Both the position numbers and the translations under genes were made by a program. Positions 1 to 11,554 of a stretch of 64,000 nt of DNA are shown here, piece by piece. The DNA comes from Nothophaeocryptopus gaeumannii (taxonomy: Eukaryota > Ascomycota > Dothideomycetes > Mycosphaerellales > Mycosphaerellaceae). Location: the NCBI GenBank assembly GCA_031771865.1, contig JASISA010000026.1, positions 62,001-126,000 of the forward strand, read 5' to 3'. The notes under the pieces were generated by a model. The model did not search any database and was not told where the DNA came from. It worked only from the letters and a program-made list of their open reading frames with translations. Each line of letters starts with the position of its first letter. The first letter of the stretch is position 1.

Positions 1-1811
1 GCAGAATTCCTTGTGCGTATGATGGTAAACACTGGGCTGCGCTTCGAAATTTGGTCTGTCGATGGAAACATCCGAAGCCGAAGTCACGAAGAGAGTGAGT
101 TCATTGACTGTGACGAATGATGGAGCTTCGTGCTAATTGAAATGAGTCGCCGTACAGTGGGTGAACCCGGACGCCGAGATGGTGAAGACGCCAGACCTCG
201 GCTGGAAAGAATCGATAAAACGCATTCACGAAGCGGCGTCCCCAAGCCCGAGTGAATTGACAGCGTTCGAAATCGTACACGAGCTCCCAAACTTGGCGGC
301 TGGATGAAGCCAGAACACGGTATGCTACTCATCTCCCTGGATGCTGTCGTGGAGGTATGCTGGTCAAGCTGTGATGCGAGCGTGTTGCCATGTTGCTGCT
401 GCGCGGTCACGGCGAAGGTCGCTGCGAGACAGGCGCCGCGCAGTGCCGGTCAGTCGGCAGTCGACGTGACGACGTGGATGGCAGTCCGCTGTTGGACTTG
501 GACGTGGCATGTCGCCCAAAGGATGGCGGCGCGAATATGTTGATGATGGAAAGGTGATGTCAAGAGAAGGATGATGAAGCTCGAAGGTGAACAAGCCAAG
601 ACCTTGTCGAGCCGTCACTGTCTCACCTGAAGCTTTTCGGCACTCGGGCTTCTTCGTGATCCCTGCGGTGTACCTTCCAATCGAGACATCTCAGATCTGT
701 ACAAGGTAGCAGTGTAATCGTACTTTCTGTCAATGTGCACTCAAACCCATCCTTGGACATGCCGAATCCTCTTCTCCAGACTCTCTCCGCATCTGTCGCC
801 ACAGTCGTCGTCGTCGCCCTCAAATGCCTCGAATGGCTGGGGTCCAAGCTCCCGAACTCAAAGCGCGATAGGCTTGCAGCAGGGTTCGTCCCGCAGCACC
901 AGCGACCAGGGTCTCTTGTTTGCGCCGCATTCTGGTTTGACAGCGGCCACCCGCAGCACGTTTCGACCTCCTCGCACAACCATTTGCTTCCTTCTTCTCC
1001 TTCCGTATGGAGATGACGATGACGATGACACACTGCCCGACGTTGCACGCCGGGTTGATGTGGACGATGGATGAAACGACGGACAGGAAGGAGCAAGTGA
1101 AGTGGTTGGGCGGATGCGGCGATTAGAGAAAGTGTAAAATGAAGGACTGTCTGTCAAGCCGGCGCTGGTGCTATCGCAATCGTTGCCGAACGCTCCAACT
1201 AGTTCTACGGGTATGCAGGTCGTGCAGGAATCGATGGGCGACACTCGAACATTGGGATCCGGATAGCTAGCGCCGTGCGGCGTTGGTGACATCCTTCTGC
1301 CATTGTTATGTTTCTGTTCCTATTCCTCTTTCTTCTGTTCAAGTCTTGCTCCTTCCTGTTTGCTGCATTGCTGCTTCTGCCTTACGGGTGGCAACTCCGT
1401 TCGTTCTGGCTGGAGGCAAGGGCGCACGCTTGGGATAGACAAAACAACAAACGCCTAATACGAGACGAGACTCTGCAGTGCACATCTCGAGGAGCTGTTG
1501 GGGATCCGATCTCACGGTTCAGGACCTAATCATCATTTCACACGCGACACAAGCATCAACACAGACCGACCAGCTGCTTCCTCGTCTTTGGTCAACACTG
1601 CCGAACGAGCTTGCCAAGTGCCTTTCCAGACTCGGCAGAAGCTGCTCCGTTCTTGCTGCAAACGAAGTACCAGCAAGGACCACCAACAACAACGTCTTGG
1701 ATATCTTCAACTCAGGAAACCGCCTCAACCCATCCACCAGCTGGCGCTGCGCCTCCTCCACACCCATCACTCGACCATCACTACTGGCGTGTCTCGTCAA
1801 AGCCAGCCAAC
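1..1811. other. no supported gene; upstream region of the GH72 gene
   Basis: Several short open frames exist on both strands, but none looks like a protein: they are rich in Arg, Ser and Cys, many lack an ATG, and none has recognisable domains or splice partners. The stretch at about 1300-1380 is pyrimidine-rich. The last few hundred bases are CA/CT-rich, as expected of a fungal promoter and 5' leader for the gene starting at 1812. I see no RNA gene. Confidence 0.5.
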
Positions 1812-3270
1812 ATGCTCGCACTCCTCACTCTGCTGTGTGCTTCGGTAGCAACAGCAATCCCGACCATCTCTGCCAAAGGCGCCAAGTTCTTCACCAGCGA
1901 AGGCAACCAATGGTACATCAAGGGTACGACCAGCTTCGTCTCGGAATCGAACACAACTAATATTGTTCAGGCGTCGCCTACCAACTGACCTCCGATGACC
2001 CGCTCGCACAAGGAGATCAGTGCAAGCTCGATGCCGCCCTCATGAAGACCCTCGGCGCCAATACCATTCGTGTCTACCACGTGGTCCCCACAAATGACCA
2101 CGATGCCTGCATGCAAGCCTTCTCAGACGCTGGCATTTACGTCTTCCTCGATCTCGACACTTTCAGCACTTACATCTTGCCGGACACGCCTTCCTGGAAC
2201 TCGTCTCAGCTCGATGCGTATGCCAAGGTTATGGATGCTTTCCACAACTACGACAATGTAGCAGGATTTTTCGTTGGTAACGAGGTCCTCACTCAACCTT
2301 CTAACAGTGTCGCCGCTCCTTATGTCAAGGCTGCTGCTGTAAGTCAAGCTTTCCAATGTCTTGAAATCGCTCGCCACATACTAACCTTGATGACCCACAG
2401 AGGGACATGAAAGCCTACAGAGACAGCAAGGGCTACCGCAAAATCCCAGTCGGCTATTCAGCCGCAGACATTGCCTCCCTCCGCCCCAACTTGCAGAACT
2501 ACCTCGCCTGCGGGAATAATGCATCCGACGCCCTGGACTTCTTCAGCTTAAACGCCTACGAGTGGTGCGGCCAGTCGACTTTTACTGAGAGCGGCTACTC
2601 TGCCCTGCAAGCCAACGCCAGCGACTACAACATCCCCATCTTCTTCTCCGAAACTGGCTGCCAAACCGTCAAGCCACGCACCTTCGGCGACCAATCCGCG
2701 ATCCTCGGTCCAGATATGGCAGGTACCTGGTCTGGAGCCATCATCTACGAATGGATCGAGGAGACGAACGACTATGGTCTCGTCACGTACGGACCTCCTG
2801 CTGCCGCAGATGCCACAGAAACCGGCGTCGTGGCCGGCTACACTCGCACTGGCACTCCAACCCCAATCTCTCCAGACTTCGAAAATCTCAGCAGCCAATG
2901 GGCAACCCTGAGTCCAACCGGTATCTCCGAATCCGCATACAGTCCTTCGAACTCTCCACCTCCCTGCCCGTCATTCACGAGTGGTGCTTGGGATGTCAAT
3001 GGAGCTGTGGCGCTGCCGACGGTGGGTCAGGAATTCAACGCGGCTGTGTCCTCTTCCATTACTGCCGGTACTGCAGCAGCTACGGCGGCTGCAGAGTCAG
3101 CTAGTGGCTCGACTCGAGGTGCTTCCGGTACTGGATCCAGTGCTTCTTCGACGTCGACTCAGTCCGGTGCTGCTGCGAAAGCGGTTACTACTGGTGGTGA
3201 GGGTACCTTGGGATTAAAGCTTTGTATTCCAGCGTTGATTGCTTTTGCGACTTTTATGGCTTGTTTGTAA
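1812..3270 (+). CDS. GPI-anchored 1,3-beta-glucanosyltransferase (GH72, Gas/Gel family)
   Basis: Three exons (1812-1923, 1971-2338, 2401-3270) give 449 residues. The enzyme family cuts and re-joins beta-1,3-glucan chains in the cell wall from the outer face of the plasma membrane. Residues 1-15 form a signal peptide. The GH72 catalytic pair is visible: Glu142 in the GNEV motif (acid/base) and Glu244 in FFSETGCQ (nucleophile). The catalytic domain ends near residue 325 and is followed by a Ser/Thr/Ala-rich tail and a hydrophobic C-terminus, typical of a GPI signal. There is no Cys-rich X8/CBM43 module, so it is the short form of the family. The start is the only ATG leading directly into the signal peptide. 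Both introns are GT-AG (47 and 62 nt) and keep frame. Which paralogue (gel1-gel7) it corresponds to cannot be told here. Confidence 0.93.
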
Positions 3271-4526
3271 GCGTCATGGGCTGCATTTGGGCACGAGCAT
3301 GAGCATGAGTATCAGCCTCGTGTTGCTGAGATGAAATGAACTTGACTGGCTGCATAGAGCATTGGGATATGTGCATATTGTGCATGATGGCTTGGAGTGG
3401 TAATAGAGAAATGATGATGGAGCTGGCATGGCTTGCGATTCGGAGGGCTCAGGACTCCATTCGCTGGTTGCAGATAGATAATTATCCCAGTAGCATATTC
3501 ACGATCTGAATGTATCTGTACAGATTTAACTTCTTCAACTTCATTCGAATTGCTGGAAATTTCGTGTGATACTCCTGCAAATCGCAAAGCGAAGTTGAGA
3601 CCGTCTGCGCTTTGGGTGGCCGATGGTTCTGTTGTGCTAATCCGATGTTGGCTCCAAGTCGATGCGATTCATGTCGAGTGGTACCATACGATGAATAGTG
3701 AATGAAGTTCTGGATCGGAGAGGGACATATAAAATGCTGGGTCTTGTCGCTTCTCGAACATCGCTCGCATGCATGCATGCCCAGAGATCAAGAGTGAATT
3801 CGTCGTCGCGACAGCACAGAGAGTCAGGAAGAAAGAGCTCTTGGGATCTCTTGGGCATTCATGTATCTGTGGTCGGCCGAGCAGAGCGTATTCGACCTTG
3901 ACTACAAGCCAGAGGTCAAAGAGTTTGGCCACAGTCCTTGCGATCCGCTGAGGTGAGCTGGCGGGAACCGATCCGGCCCGCTGAAGAGAGGAAAGGAGAG
4001 GAGAGAGGATCTGGAGTCTTCGATAGGTGGGCGGCTACAGCTGAGTTCTCAGGTTGCTCTGTGAGGTCTGGTGGCTGGTGACTTGAGCTACTGTCTGCGT
4101 CTCGTTCCAGATTCTGGATTTACTTCTCTGATGTGGTGTGGTCGCGACGAGGTGCTTGAGCAAGACTCTCTGAGGCCGGCCTGGTGTTGTTTTGCCGCGC
4201 TTGGGCGATATTGACCTCAGGCACACGTTCGGTGGACGTTCTCCACTATGGCAACCCTCGCCCCTTGACAGACGCTGTTGCCGCGGTTTTTCACTCATTC
4301 ACATCAAGAGCCTAAAAGTACACATTCAAAGGCGTGGCGAGCGTTCTACCTTGGCGTGGCAGCAAGCCTTTCTACGTCGCGAGCTATACTCAATGCTATG
4401 GGTCTTAGAATGCCGTCTAGAGATTGGAGATGAGTTCAACTGTGGAGAGAGAGAGAGAGAGAGAGAAGACGGTAACAATCTTTGTCTGCGTCTCTCGGTC
4501 TCGCTGTGTATGTCTCTCTCTCCCGT
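3271..4526. other. intergenic, 3' sides of GH72 and DDB1
   Basis: This stretch lies between two convergent genes. It contains short degenerate GAGCAT repeats just after the GH72 stop and a (GA)11 tract. No open frame has protein-like composition. Confidence 0.5.
4445..4466. repeat. (GA)11 dinucleotide microsatellite
   Basis: A perfect GA run of 22 nt lies 61 nt beyond the DDB1 stop codon, probably within the DDB1 3' UTR. A CT-rich patch follows at about 4495-4525. Confidence 0.9.
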
Positions 4527-7500
4527 TCAGTGAATCCTCCTCAGTCCCTCGACGATTCCTTTCAGTCCTTCTAGATCAATTTCCACCCCGCTCTGCTTCA
4601 ACTCACTAATAATTTCCTCCTGCACATCCACCCCAGAATCCAAAAACCTCTCAATCAACTCCCCATCCACAAATCTCACAGGCCCCTCTTCTCCCATATC
4701 CCTCACTTGAGTCTTGAAGCCTCTATATTTCGCGAAAGGGACATCTCCGGGGCTATTCACCATCTCGGCCATCTTGCTCTGCATCCTCATCAACAGGTCC
4801 TGCTTATCTTGCGCGATGACCGCAAATAGGTAGATTGAGCCGTCGACAGTGGCGATGAAAGCGCGAGGGATGACAATAGCGCTCGGTGAAGGAGTGACGG
4901 TTATGGGACGGATGCGATTGACCATTTCGCCAAGCTGCATTTCTGACGTGACGCGGAGACGCTTGCGGTCCTCTTCTGAGAAGCCATCGACGTCGTGTTG
5001 AAGAACCACAAGATTGCCTTCCGCGTCGGACTCCAGGTATGTATTTTTGTCAACTTGAGCAACGGCTGTGCCCCAGAGGGTGTCGTAGTGGCGGGCGACT
5101 TCGCTCAGGGAGTCGGCCATTCCGGATCGGCCGCGCTTGTATTCGATTAGAGATAACGATTTCATCAGGTCTGTGACGGCGATGATGTTGTCTGTAACAG
5201 TGACATCGATTGGTGCTGTTGCTGTTCGATAGGAGGCTTTCTTGATCAGAGCAGGTGATGATGGAGTCTGGTACTCGAAGGCGTAGAGGACGACCGTCTT
5301 GACCAGCGCCGCCACGATCCTGCCCTTGCAGATGGCGAGACATCGACAAGCGCCCTTAACGCTCAGCTCTGTGACGACTTTGATCTTACGATCTTCTGTG
5401 ACCTCAAGGACCAAAATCCGGCCCCGAGAGGAATTCGCGTCTTGGTCATCGAGATATGCGGTCCCAACAACGAAGCGTTCAGCCTCCTCGCCGGACCCAT
5501 CGTCGAGCTCGCACCTGAGGACACACTCAACCAATTCGTCTTCGTGGAGCTCAAATGTGGCCAGCTCTCTGAAAGCAATTTCGTCCACCAACTTGAAGTG
5601 GCTCTTCACCTCTTCCATGCCCTGAGACAAAGTGCGCTGGATGCATCCTAGGCCAAAAGCCTTTAGTTCCGCGGAGTATGCTATCCGTCTTACAGTCTCG
5701 TGTACTGGCAGATTTTGAACGTGAGTTGTGCGCTCTTCATCGACGACCGCGATCTTGAGCTCATCATCTGAAGCAATGGCGATTGCGTTCGCGTAATCGC
5801 CGAAAGAGTCGAATGGACATATGCAGTTTGCACCCTCTGCAGTCACTGCAGAATACACCATCCTGCCTTCTGAGCCGTATATAAGACTGGGATGCTCGCA
5901 TGTCGCGAAGACGTTCTGGAGTCCGTCAGCGCGAGGTAGAATGGCAAAGTTTGCCTGTTGCGTGCCAAGGATAATGCTCTTGCGTGCCGTGAACGGTTTC
6001 TGCGGCGATTCAATAGTGTATGTGACAACATTACCATCAGCGAGACCAATGAATAGTGTTGCCGGCTGTTCGCGAAGGATCTTGGCCACGATGAGCGACC
6101 TAGGTACTGCAAGCGCATCTTCATCCGCCACTTGCTCGGTGACAATAGGCGACAGGTCTTGCAGACTCAGCAACGAGACTTTGCTGTCCTTCCAGAATCC
6201 TGCCACGCAGACACCTGCTATCTCGGGCGACAACGTTATGCAAGAGATTTGCTCATCGCTGCCAAATTGACGCTGTGTCTGCAACTCTACGCTCGCCCCA
6301 GACACGTTCAAGACCACCAATGCTGCGCCTTGTAGAGACACGAGTATGGTCTCTGAATCGCTGGAGACGGCCGTTATGGAGCTTGGTGCTTGCCATCTGT
6401 CTGTTACCATGCTGCCCTCTGCATCAGTGAGCAGCACGGAAGACGGTGTTACCTGGACAGCTCTGCCGTCTGGCAAAGTACCCGCGAATAATGTGGGTTC
6501 ACTCAAGTCAAACCCACGATAATCGTCTTTCGCTTCGATATCGCCATCTTCCGTGAACAGTATGGCGCTTGAGTGTGACTGGAAGCTCACAATGAGCGTG
6601 TCGATCACATCGGCGGCAGCGCTACTCCGCAGGCTGAAGACCGCAGATATGGGTTCTCCCAGGTCACCCAAGCTGCCTTTGTCTTCAAGTCCAACACCTG
6701 ATCTCACTGACCGCAAGCTGCCATCTTTGAACGCTCCTGAGCCGGTCACTATGCGAGCCTGGCCACTGGAAAACTCGTTCACAGGTGCGTCCGAGCTACG
6801 ATTGCCCATGTCCATAACTGTAAAATCCAGTATGGGTGCAATGTTTGGGAAGTTCTGCAGAACTTCAATCTGTTTCGGTAGGATCTGAATAATCTGGCTG
6901 TCTCCTTGATGGCTGCCGACAAATATTCGGCCTGCGTCCAAGTACACGAGTGTGCTCGCTCTGCTTGTCTCTCCCAAGATATCAATTTGATGGCTTTCAT
7001 ATTCACCGCTCGAGTTCTGATGCACCATCAACAAATAAAGCTTGCCGTAGTCGTCTGCCAGCGCATATCGTTGTTCATCGATTTGACACCAGGCAACGAA
7101 CACCGTCGCTTCGTCCAAAGGCTGAGATTCGACGACCTGGTAATTCCATTCATCCACGTATGATATGCTCGTCTCGCCAACCACGATCATGCCATACATC
7201 GGCTCTGGCAAAGGTATCAAGTGGCTTGCGCCGAGTTCTAGGGTTCCTTGCACATCTTTCGCATTCTTCTCGAGCTCCGCAGTTGATGGCTCCTCATTCG
7301 GTCTCAATGAGGGAGTATACTCCAGCTCCCGTACCTTGATGTGCACTTTGTTCTGGCTGTCCTCGTGGAGCACTGCAAATGCTGGATCTGCGGGCCTTGG
7401 CCCGGCCTGTCTCCTGTGCAAGAAACAGCTGTCTCTGACAAAAAGCTCTGGTATCCGTACTGGGATCGGATCTCCAAGCTCTCCAATCTCGTTATCTGCT

Positions 7501-7970
7501 GCTCTCCTCTTGCCTTTCCCAGCGTGTGCAATCGGAAGAACATTGACCACGCCCTCGTAGCACTCCAAAGTCATGAACCTCAATGTGGGATCAGTGCGCA
7601 CTCTATCGCCTGTTTGACTATCTCTTGCTGCCTTCTCTGCGATGTCGACCATGGTCTTCTCGGTCTTAAGCTCTTTCGTATCTCCATCCCAGCTGAGGGT
7701 GAAGTAATGGTATCGATCAGTCCCAACGAAGAGATGATCTTTCTGACTGGTAGCCGGGTGGATCTTCTGCAACAACGCAACCTTGCCATAGAGCGCCTTC
7801 GTGTGTTGGAGGACCAATGTTGAATCGCCTGGATGCTGCGGATTGAGAGCCCATATCTCAATTCGGTTTCCCTTGGCGACGACCAGATCTTCGGAGTCAG
7901 GAGCTAGGAACGATAGCTTCAAAGCGTGCCTGACGCTTGAAGGTCGATGGATTGGTGCCAAGTATGCCAT
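4527..7970 (-). CDS. DDB1: DNA damage-binding protein 1 homologue (DDB1), CUL4 adaptor
   Basis: A single exon encodes 1147 residues, very close to the about 1140 of animal DDB1 and shorter than the related Rse1/SF3B3 (about 1200) and Cft1/CPSF160 (about 1400). The N-terminus has the DDB1 pattern LVVAKxNRIEIW followed by LYGKVALL. The body is an MMS1_N-type beta-propeller region, and the last part is a CPSF_A domain ending in a helix with GLRRIH, like TRIH in human DDB1. In the family, DDB1 links DCAF substrate receptors to the CUL4-RBX1 ubiquitin ligase and works in nucleotide excision repair and chromatin regulation; fungal homologues also support heterochromatin. The ATG at 7970 begins the conserved N-terminal pattern. 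It starts 324 bp from the divergent RPC37 gene. Confidence 0.93.
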   Translation of the reverse strand: MAYLAPIHRPSSVRHALKLSFLAPDSEDLVVAKGNRIEIWALNPQHPGDSTLVLQHTKALYGKVALLQKIHPATSQKDHLFVGTDRYHYFTLSWDGDTKELKTEKTMVDIAEKAARDSQTGDRVRTDPTLRFMTLECYEGVVNVLPIAHAGKGKRRAADNEIGELGDPIPVRIPELFVRDSCFLHRRQAGPRPADPAFAVLHEDSQNKVHIKVRELEYTPSLRPNEEPSTAELEKNAKDVQGTLELGASHLIPLPEPMYGMIVVGETSISYVDEWNYQVVESQPLDEATVFVAWCQIDEQRYALADDYGKLYLLMVHQNSSGEYESHQIDILGETSRASTLVYLDAGRIFVGSHQGDSQIIQILPKQIEVLQNFPNIAPILDFTVMDMGNRSSDAPVNEFSSGQARIVTGSGAFKDGSLRSVRSGVGLEDKGSLGDLGEPISAVFSLRSSAAADVIDTLIVSFQSHSSAILFTEDGDIEAKDDYRGFDLSEPTLFAGTLPDGRAVQVTPSSVLLTDAEGSMVTDRWQAPSSITAVSSDSETILVSLQGAALVVLNVSGASVELQTQRQFGSDEQISCITLSPEIAGVCVAGFWKDSKVSLLSLQDLSPIVTEQVADEDALAVPRSLIVAKILREQPATLFIGLADGNVVTYTIESPQKPFTARKSIILGTQQANFAILPRADGLQNVFATCEHPSLIYGSEGRMVYSAVTAEGANCICPFDSFGDYANAIAIASDDELKIAVVDEERTTHVQNLPVHETVRRIAYSAELKAFGLGCIQRTLSQGMEEVKSHFKLVDEIAFRELATFELHEDELVECVLRCELDDGSGEEAERFVVGTAYLDDQDANSSRGRILVLEVTEDRKIKVVTELSVKGACRCLAICKGRIVAALVKTVVLYAFEYQTPSSPALIKKASYRTATAPIDVTVTDNIIAVTDLMKSLSLIEYKRGRSGMADSLSEVARHYDTLWGTAVAQVDKNTYLESDAEGNLVVLQHDVDGFSEEDRKRLRVTSEMQLGEMVNRIRPITVTPSPSAIVIPRAFIATVDGSIYLFAVIAQDKQDLLMRMQSKMAEMVNSPGDVPFAKYRGFKTQVRDMGEEGPVRFVDGELIERFLDSGVDVQEEIISELKQSGVEIDLEGLKGIVEGLRRIH

Positions 7971-8294
7971 GGCTATGAGACGGGTGCAAGATGTACGCAG
8001 ACACTACTGTCGAGGCGAGTGGGATGGTGAGAGCTGAAGAGGTTGGTATTATTGCGTTTGGCGTATCATTTGGCAGACTTGTTGATGAGCTGCCAATTCG
8101 ATGACAGTCGATGGGTCAGACGGAAACAGAAGATGTCGTTGGTTGGTTCATATGCTGGTATCGATGTCATCTACAAGTGAAGCTCGACGCCAAACGCGTC
8201 CCCGCGATTGCGAAGCGCTTCCCTTCTCCATCAAATTTCTGAGCTACACTGTCACCATCACAACAACATCACTTGCACTCGTATTCGAGCAGAC
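7971..8294. promoter_or_regulatory. shared divergent promoter of DDB1 and RPC37
   Basis: These 324 bp separate two start codons on opposite strands, so both genes must be driven from here. No TATA box or known binding site stands out. The side next to RPC37 is rich in CA and CAACA, as fungal 5' leaders often are. The promoter role is inferred from position. Confidence 0.5.
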
Positions 8295-9389
8295 ATGGCT
8301 CGTACGTACTTGCTTCCTTTGCTCAGTCTCTCCGACGAGACTTCATGCCCTTCGTACTAATAACCGCAAGCAGCAGCCAAGGTTGAAGACGACCCAGTCA
8401 TTGCCGAGTACGACGTTTTCCTCACTGCGCCGCTCGAAGAGCAGATCTACCTACTGCAGTACCCAAACCGCCCTCGAAACCGACCGTATAACAGCGTGTA
8501 TGGCGCAACACCTGAGAACATGCGCATCAAACCCAAAGCCGGCTTCATGGAAGTCGACGTCAAACTCAATACACAGCACAACTTCAACAAGTACATGGGC
8601 TTGAAGTGGGGAGATGCCTCTCAGGCGTCGCGCGAGCTGCATAATGCCTCTGGCACATTCGGCCCTGCTGCAGGCCTGGCACCTCCCAAAGCGCGTGGTA
8701 TGGGCAGAGGCGGCCCATTGAAGGACACGGCATCGAGAGAGCTGGAATTCGAAAACGATCTGCAGACCTTTAAAGTCGCCGAAGAAAACAGCAAGGTTCA
8801 CTCGACACAGACCTTGGGTGGTCAGATCATACGCCATGACAATGAACTTCAAGAAGGCAAGCCGTTCTACTTCGTCGGTGCATTCCAAGGCGACCAGCTG
8901 CATCTGACCAAGGTGAATGGCACTGTGCAAATGCGACCAAATTTCCACCACCTCGATGCCGAAGAAGAACGTAATCGCCTGGCGGCATCTCGCGCCCAGG
9001 CCGAAAACGGTCCACCAGCGCCAGCCCCCGTCGCTCACACCGTCAGCCAGCGAGTATTGACCGAAGAAGAGAAGCAGTCAGCAGAATACGAAATGAAGAT
9101 GGCTCTCAGTGCTGCGAAAGAAGAGCAATGGATCAAAATGGAATACGTGGATGACGAAGATCCGGAAGCGTATGACGCTTTCGAAACGAAACTGAAGGTG
9201 GCAAATACTGCCAGCGCGCCGCATCTGAAGAGCGCCATGGACAATGACAGCTTCCTCGATGCCATCTCTGCTCCGCGTCACGATAGTCCCGGTCGAAGAA
9301 GAAAGAGGGCATCGCGCCGGAAGGACACTATCGATATCGAAGATGATGAGGCGGATGATATTGAAGCCGGAGCTGAGACGGGTGGTTGA
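8295..9389 (+). CDS. RPC37: RNA polymerase III subunit RPC5/Rpc37
   Basis: The gene joins a 7-nt coding first exon (8295-8301, ATG GCT C) across an intron (8302-8373) to a long second exon, giving about 340 residues. The N-terminal motif EYDVFLTAPLEEQIYLLQYP and the following RPYN segment are typical of the RPC5 (Sin-like) family. Rpc37 pairs with Rpc53 to form the TFIIF-like dimer of Pol III needed for initiation, termination and recycling. Length fits fungal Rpc37 (282 in yeast) rather than the longer animal protein. The C-terminus is a basic-then-acidic tail (RRRKRASRRK, then DIEDDEADD). Three AG acceptors lie in tandem (AAG, CAG, CAG), all in the same phase, so N-terminal variants differing by one or two residues are possible. 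The start codon is inferred from the donor right behind it. Confidence 0.88.
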
Positions 9390-11290
9390 GAGCGGGTTCA
9401 CGAAAGGTCAGCCATTTTCGTCCCGAAATCGTCACGAACATCGTATCGCAGCAGAGTGACGCCTCAGATACGACCAGGCCTGAGGCTAGTTTCTTGACTC
9501 GCATCCATTGTGGTACGGTGGAAGCGAAACGAACACGCACACATTCCACTCGGTCTGGTCGAGAGTAGCACAGCTTGGCGCAAGACGCAGCGAGAGCCAA
9601 GGAAAGCACGATCCGCCAACTGCCTTTCCGACCTGGTCCGGCGATGTGGCAGGGATCAAGATCCACGATCCCTTACTCTTGCAACGCATCACCAGAATTC
9701 CACCCATCGTCATCTCACACGGTATTCATCATCGAATGCGTGGCAGAGACAATGTTGTCGGAAGAGGACCCGCCAACCCACTGTTTCTTTTCGATGTGGA
9801 AGTCGGCAAGACCGGAGAGCAGTCATTCCCGACCCCGCAACATCTTTGGAATCTCACATGGACCGCGGAATGCACACAGCACCTTCGAGGTCGGTCTTCT
9901 GTTCCGCAGCTTCTGATCATTTTGGGGAACTCTCACGACGACCTGCCAAAAAGAACAACCCGACTCCGCTAGGCGGTCCGCCGCTCCCAATAACTTGTAC
10001 AGTAGTCTGCGAATGGTCAAAGGAAAGCCTCTATTCAACAGCCTTGCATAACCTACAACAGCTCTCATATAGCTCTAACTTGCATCATGTGCACCCTCGC
10101 ATGTACAATGTACCTGCATCTCGATGGATGTACCGGACGTGGAACATGCGCCTCTGTCTCATTGGCGCGGAGAGTCGGTTTCCCGCTACCGCTGGACTCA
10201 TAGGCGAGCTCACGCCGGGAAGATATGTACGACTTGCAAGATCGCACAAAGATGACATGGAAGGTGAGCATCTCCGTGAACCGACGACGGTGTTTATGGT
10301 GTTCGAGGTCCGAAGAAGGACTAAAGTGGATAGCTAATAAGCTTCCCACGCACCAGTGACGATCCGCGCTCGGGACTTTCTGACCGTGGGACCGCTAACG
10401 GTTGGCGCGTGGCTTGCATGTGAAGACTACACCGGGTCATGCGACGACCTTGCACACGAATGATGCGGTGTAGCGAAGATCAACTATAAGGTCAGAGCTA
10501 GGTACCTGCTGCATTCACTCAACGACCGTTTCAGTTCGTGTCTTCGAAGAGAGAGCGCCAACACTGTCGACTGTCAACAGAAAAGGGTACCTGCAACTTG
10601 ACGTCGGCCTATGTTTCAGGTTCAAAATTCCGTCTACACCAAGCTTCCAAATCCCGGATCTGAATTTCGACGTTCCCAGATCACGACCTTCTGGACCCTT
10701 GCATAGTTCGAGGATATCCTGGCTTGCATATCAACAATCTCCACAGACTTCAGCCACACAGTGACCAGAGACACGAACGACGACCGACACGACTCACGTG
10801 TACTTGCATACGAATTCCAGCAACAGCTTGTCTCGGTGAACGCAAGAACCTGCGTAGAGTTGATTGCAGGCTAGCCTTGTATCTCAGAACCCGGCAGCGA
10901 TACCGAGCTCATCGATAGCTGTCATATTTGAACAAGGAGCCTCCCGCGTCTGAACATTTCCCTGACGCTTCCGTGACTCAACCGGCGATACTGCTCTCTC
11001 AACACAAAGGGTTCTGTACCTATATCAGGCGCAAACATTCAAACTTTCGACACTTAACAAGCCGCCAGCGATCCTTCGATAGTGCCGATCAGCACCGCTG
11101 GACGGTAATTATTCTTCCTCCTTCACGATGTGGCCGATCGTCGTCATTGTGCCGCTGGCATACGCTGCTCTTTACGTCTTGACTTGAACAACCAATTAGC
11201 CCGGGGAGGAGAACACGAGAAGATTGGAGAAGAGCAACTATCATCAACATCAAATCGATCGATCGGAAAAACGAGTTTGACATCTATAAC
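9390..11290. other. 1.9 kb without a convincing gene
   Basis: The longest open stretch (about 9510-10337, + strand) starts with GTG, has no domain and has random-looking composition. I found no splice-joined coding region. The last about 100 nt before 11291 are CA-rich like a 5' leader. Confidence 0.45.
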
Positions 11291-11554
11291 ATGGCCGGCC
11301 TCAACACGACCAGACTTCTCGAGATTCAGCAATTGTTACCGGAGAGTGCTGCTCAGTCGGCGTCTACCGGACCACCACGAAAGAAGGCAGATCTCTTGCC
11401 ATCAACGACTGCATTGAGTGACATCAACTCCGTCCAACAAAAGCGAGGGAACCGACCTCGAGGGGAGGTGATCGATGGAGCTACACTGCTTGCGCTGAAG
11501 GCTCAAAGTCGGCGGAAGCGGAGGACTGGGAAGTTGATGGGGTTGTTCAGGTGA
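11291..11554 (+). CDS. small basic hypothetical protein (87 aa)
   Basis: This open frame begins at an ATG in a good fungal context (CTATAACATGGCC) after a CA-rich leader and encodes 87 residues. The N-terminal half is a short amphipathic helix-like segment (NTTRLLEIQQLLPES). The C-terminal half is strongly basic, ending in QSRRKRRTGKLMGLFR, which could be a nuclear signal or nucleic-acid-binding tail. I do not recognise a family. The last codon but one overlaps a possible donor (CAGGTGAAC), so the gene may continue in an unseen exon, though no good downstream exon was found. It stands alone between RPC37 and a broken membrane-protein gene. Real coding status is uncertain. Confidence 0.42.
   Translation: MAGLNTTRLLEIQQLLPESAAQSASTGPPRKKADLLPSTTALSDINSVQQKRGNRPRGEVIDGATLLALKAQSRRKRRTGKLMGLFR

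Noticed and set aside
733..1074. ORF of 113 aa upstream of GH72
   Set aside because: Although it has an ATG, its composition is random and overlapping frames on both strands look equally open.
9510..10337. 275-codon open frame on the + strand downstream of RPC37
   Set aside because: It begins with GTG rather than ATG and has random, Arg/Ser/His-rich composition with no domain.
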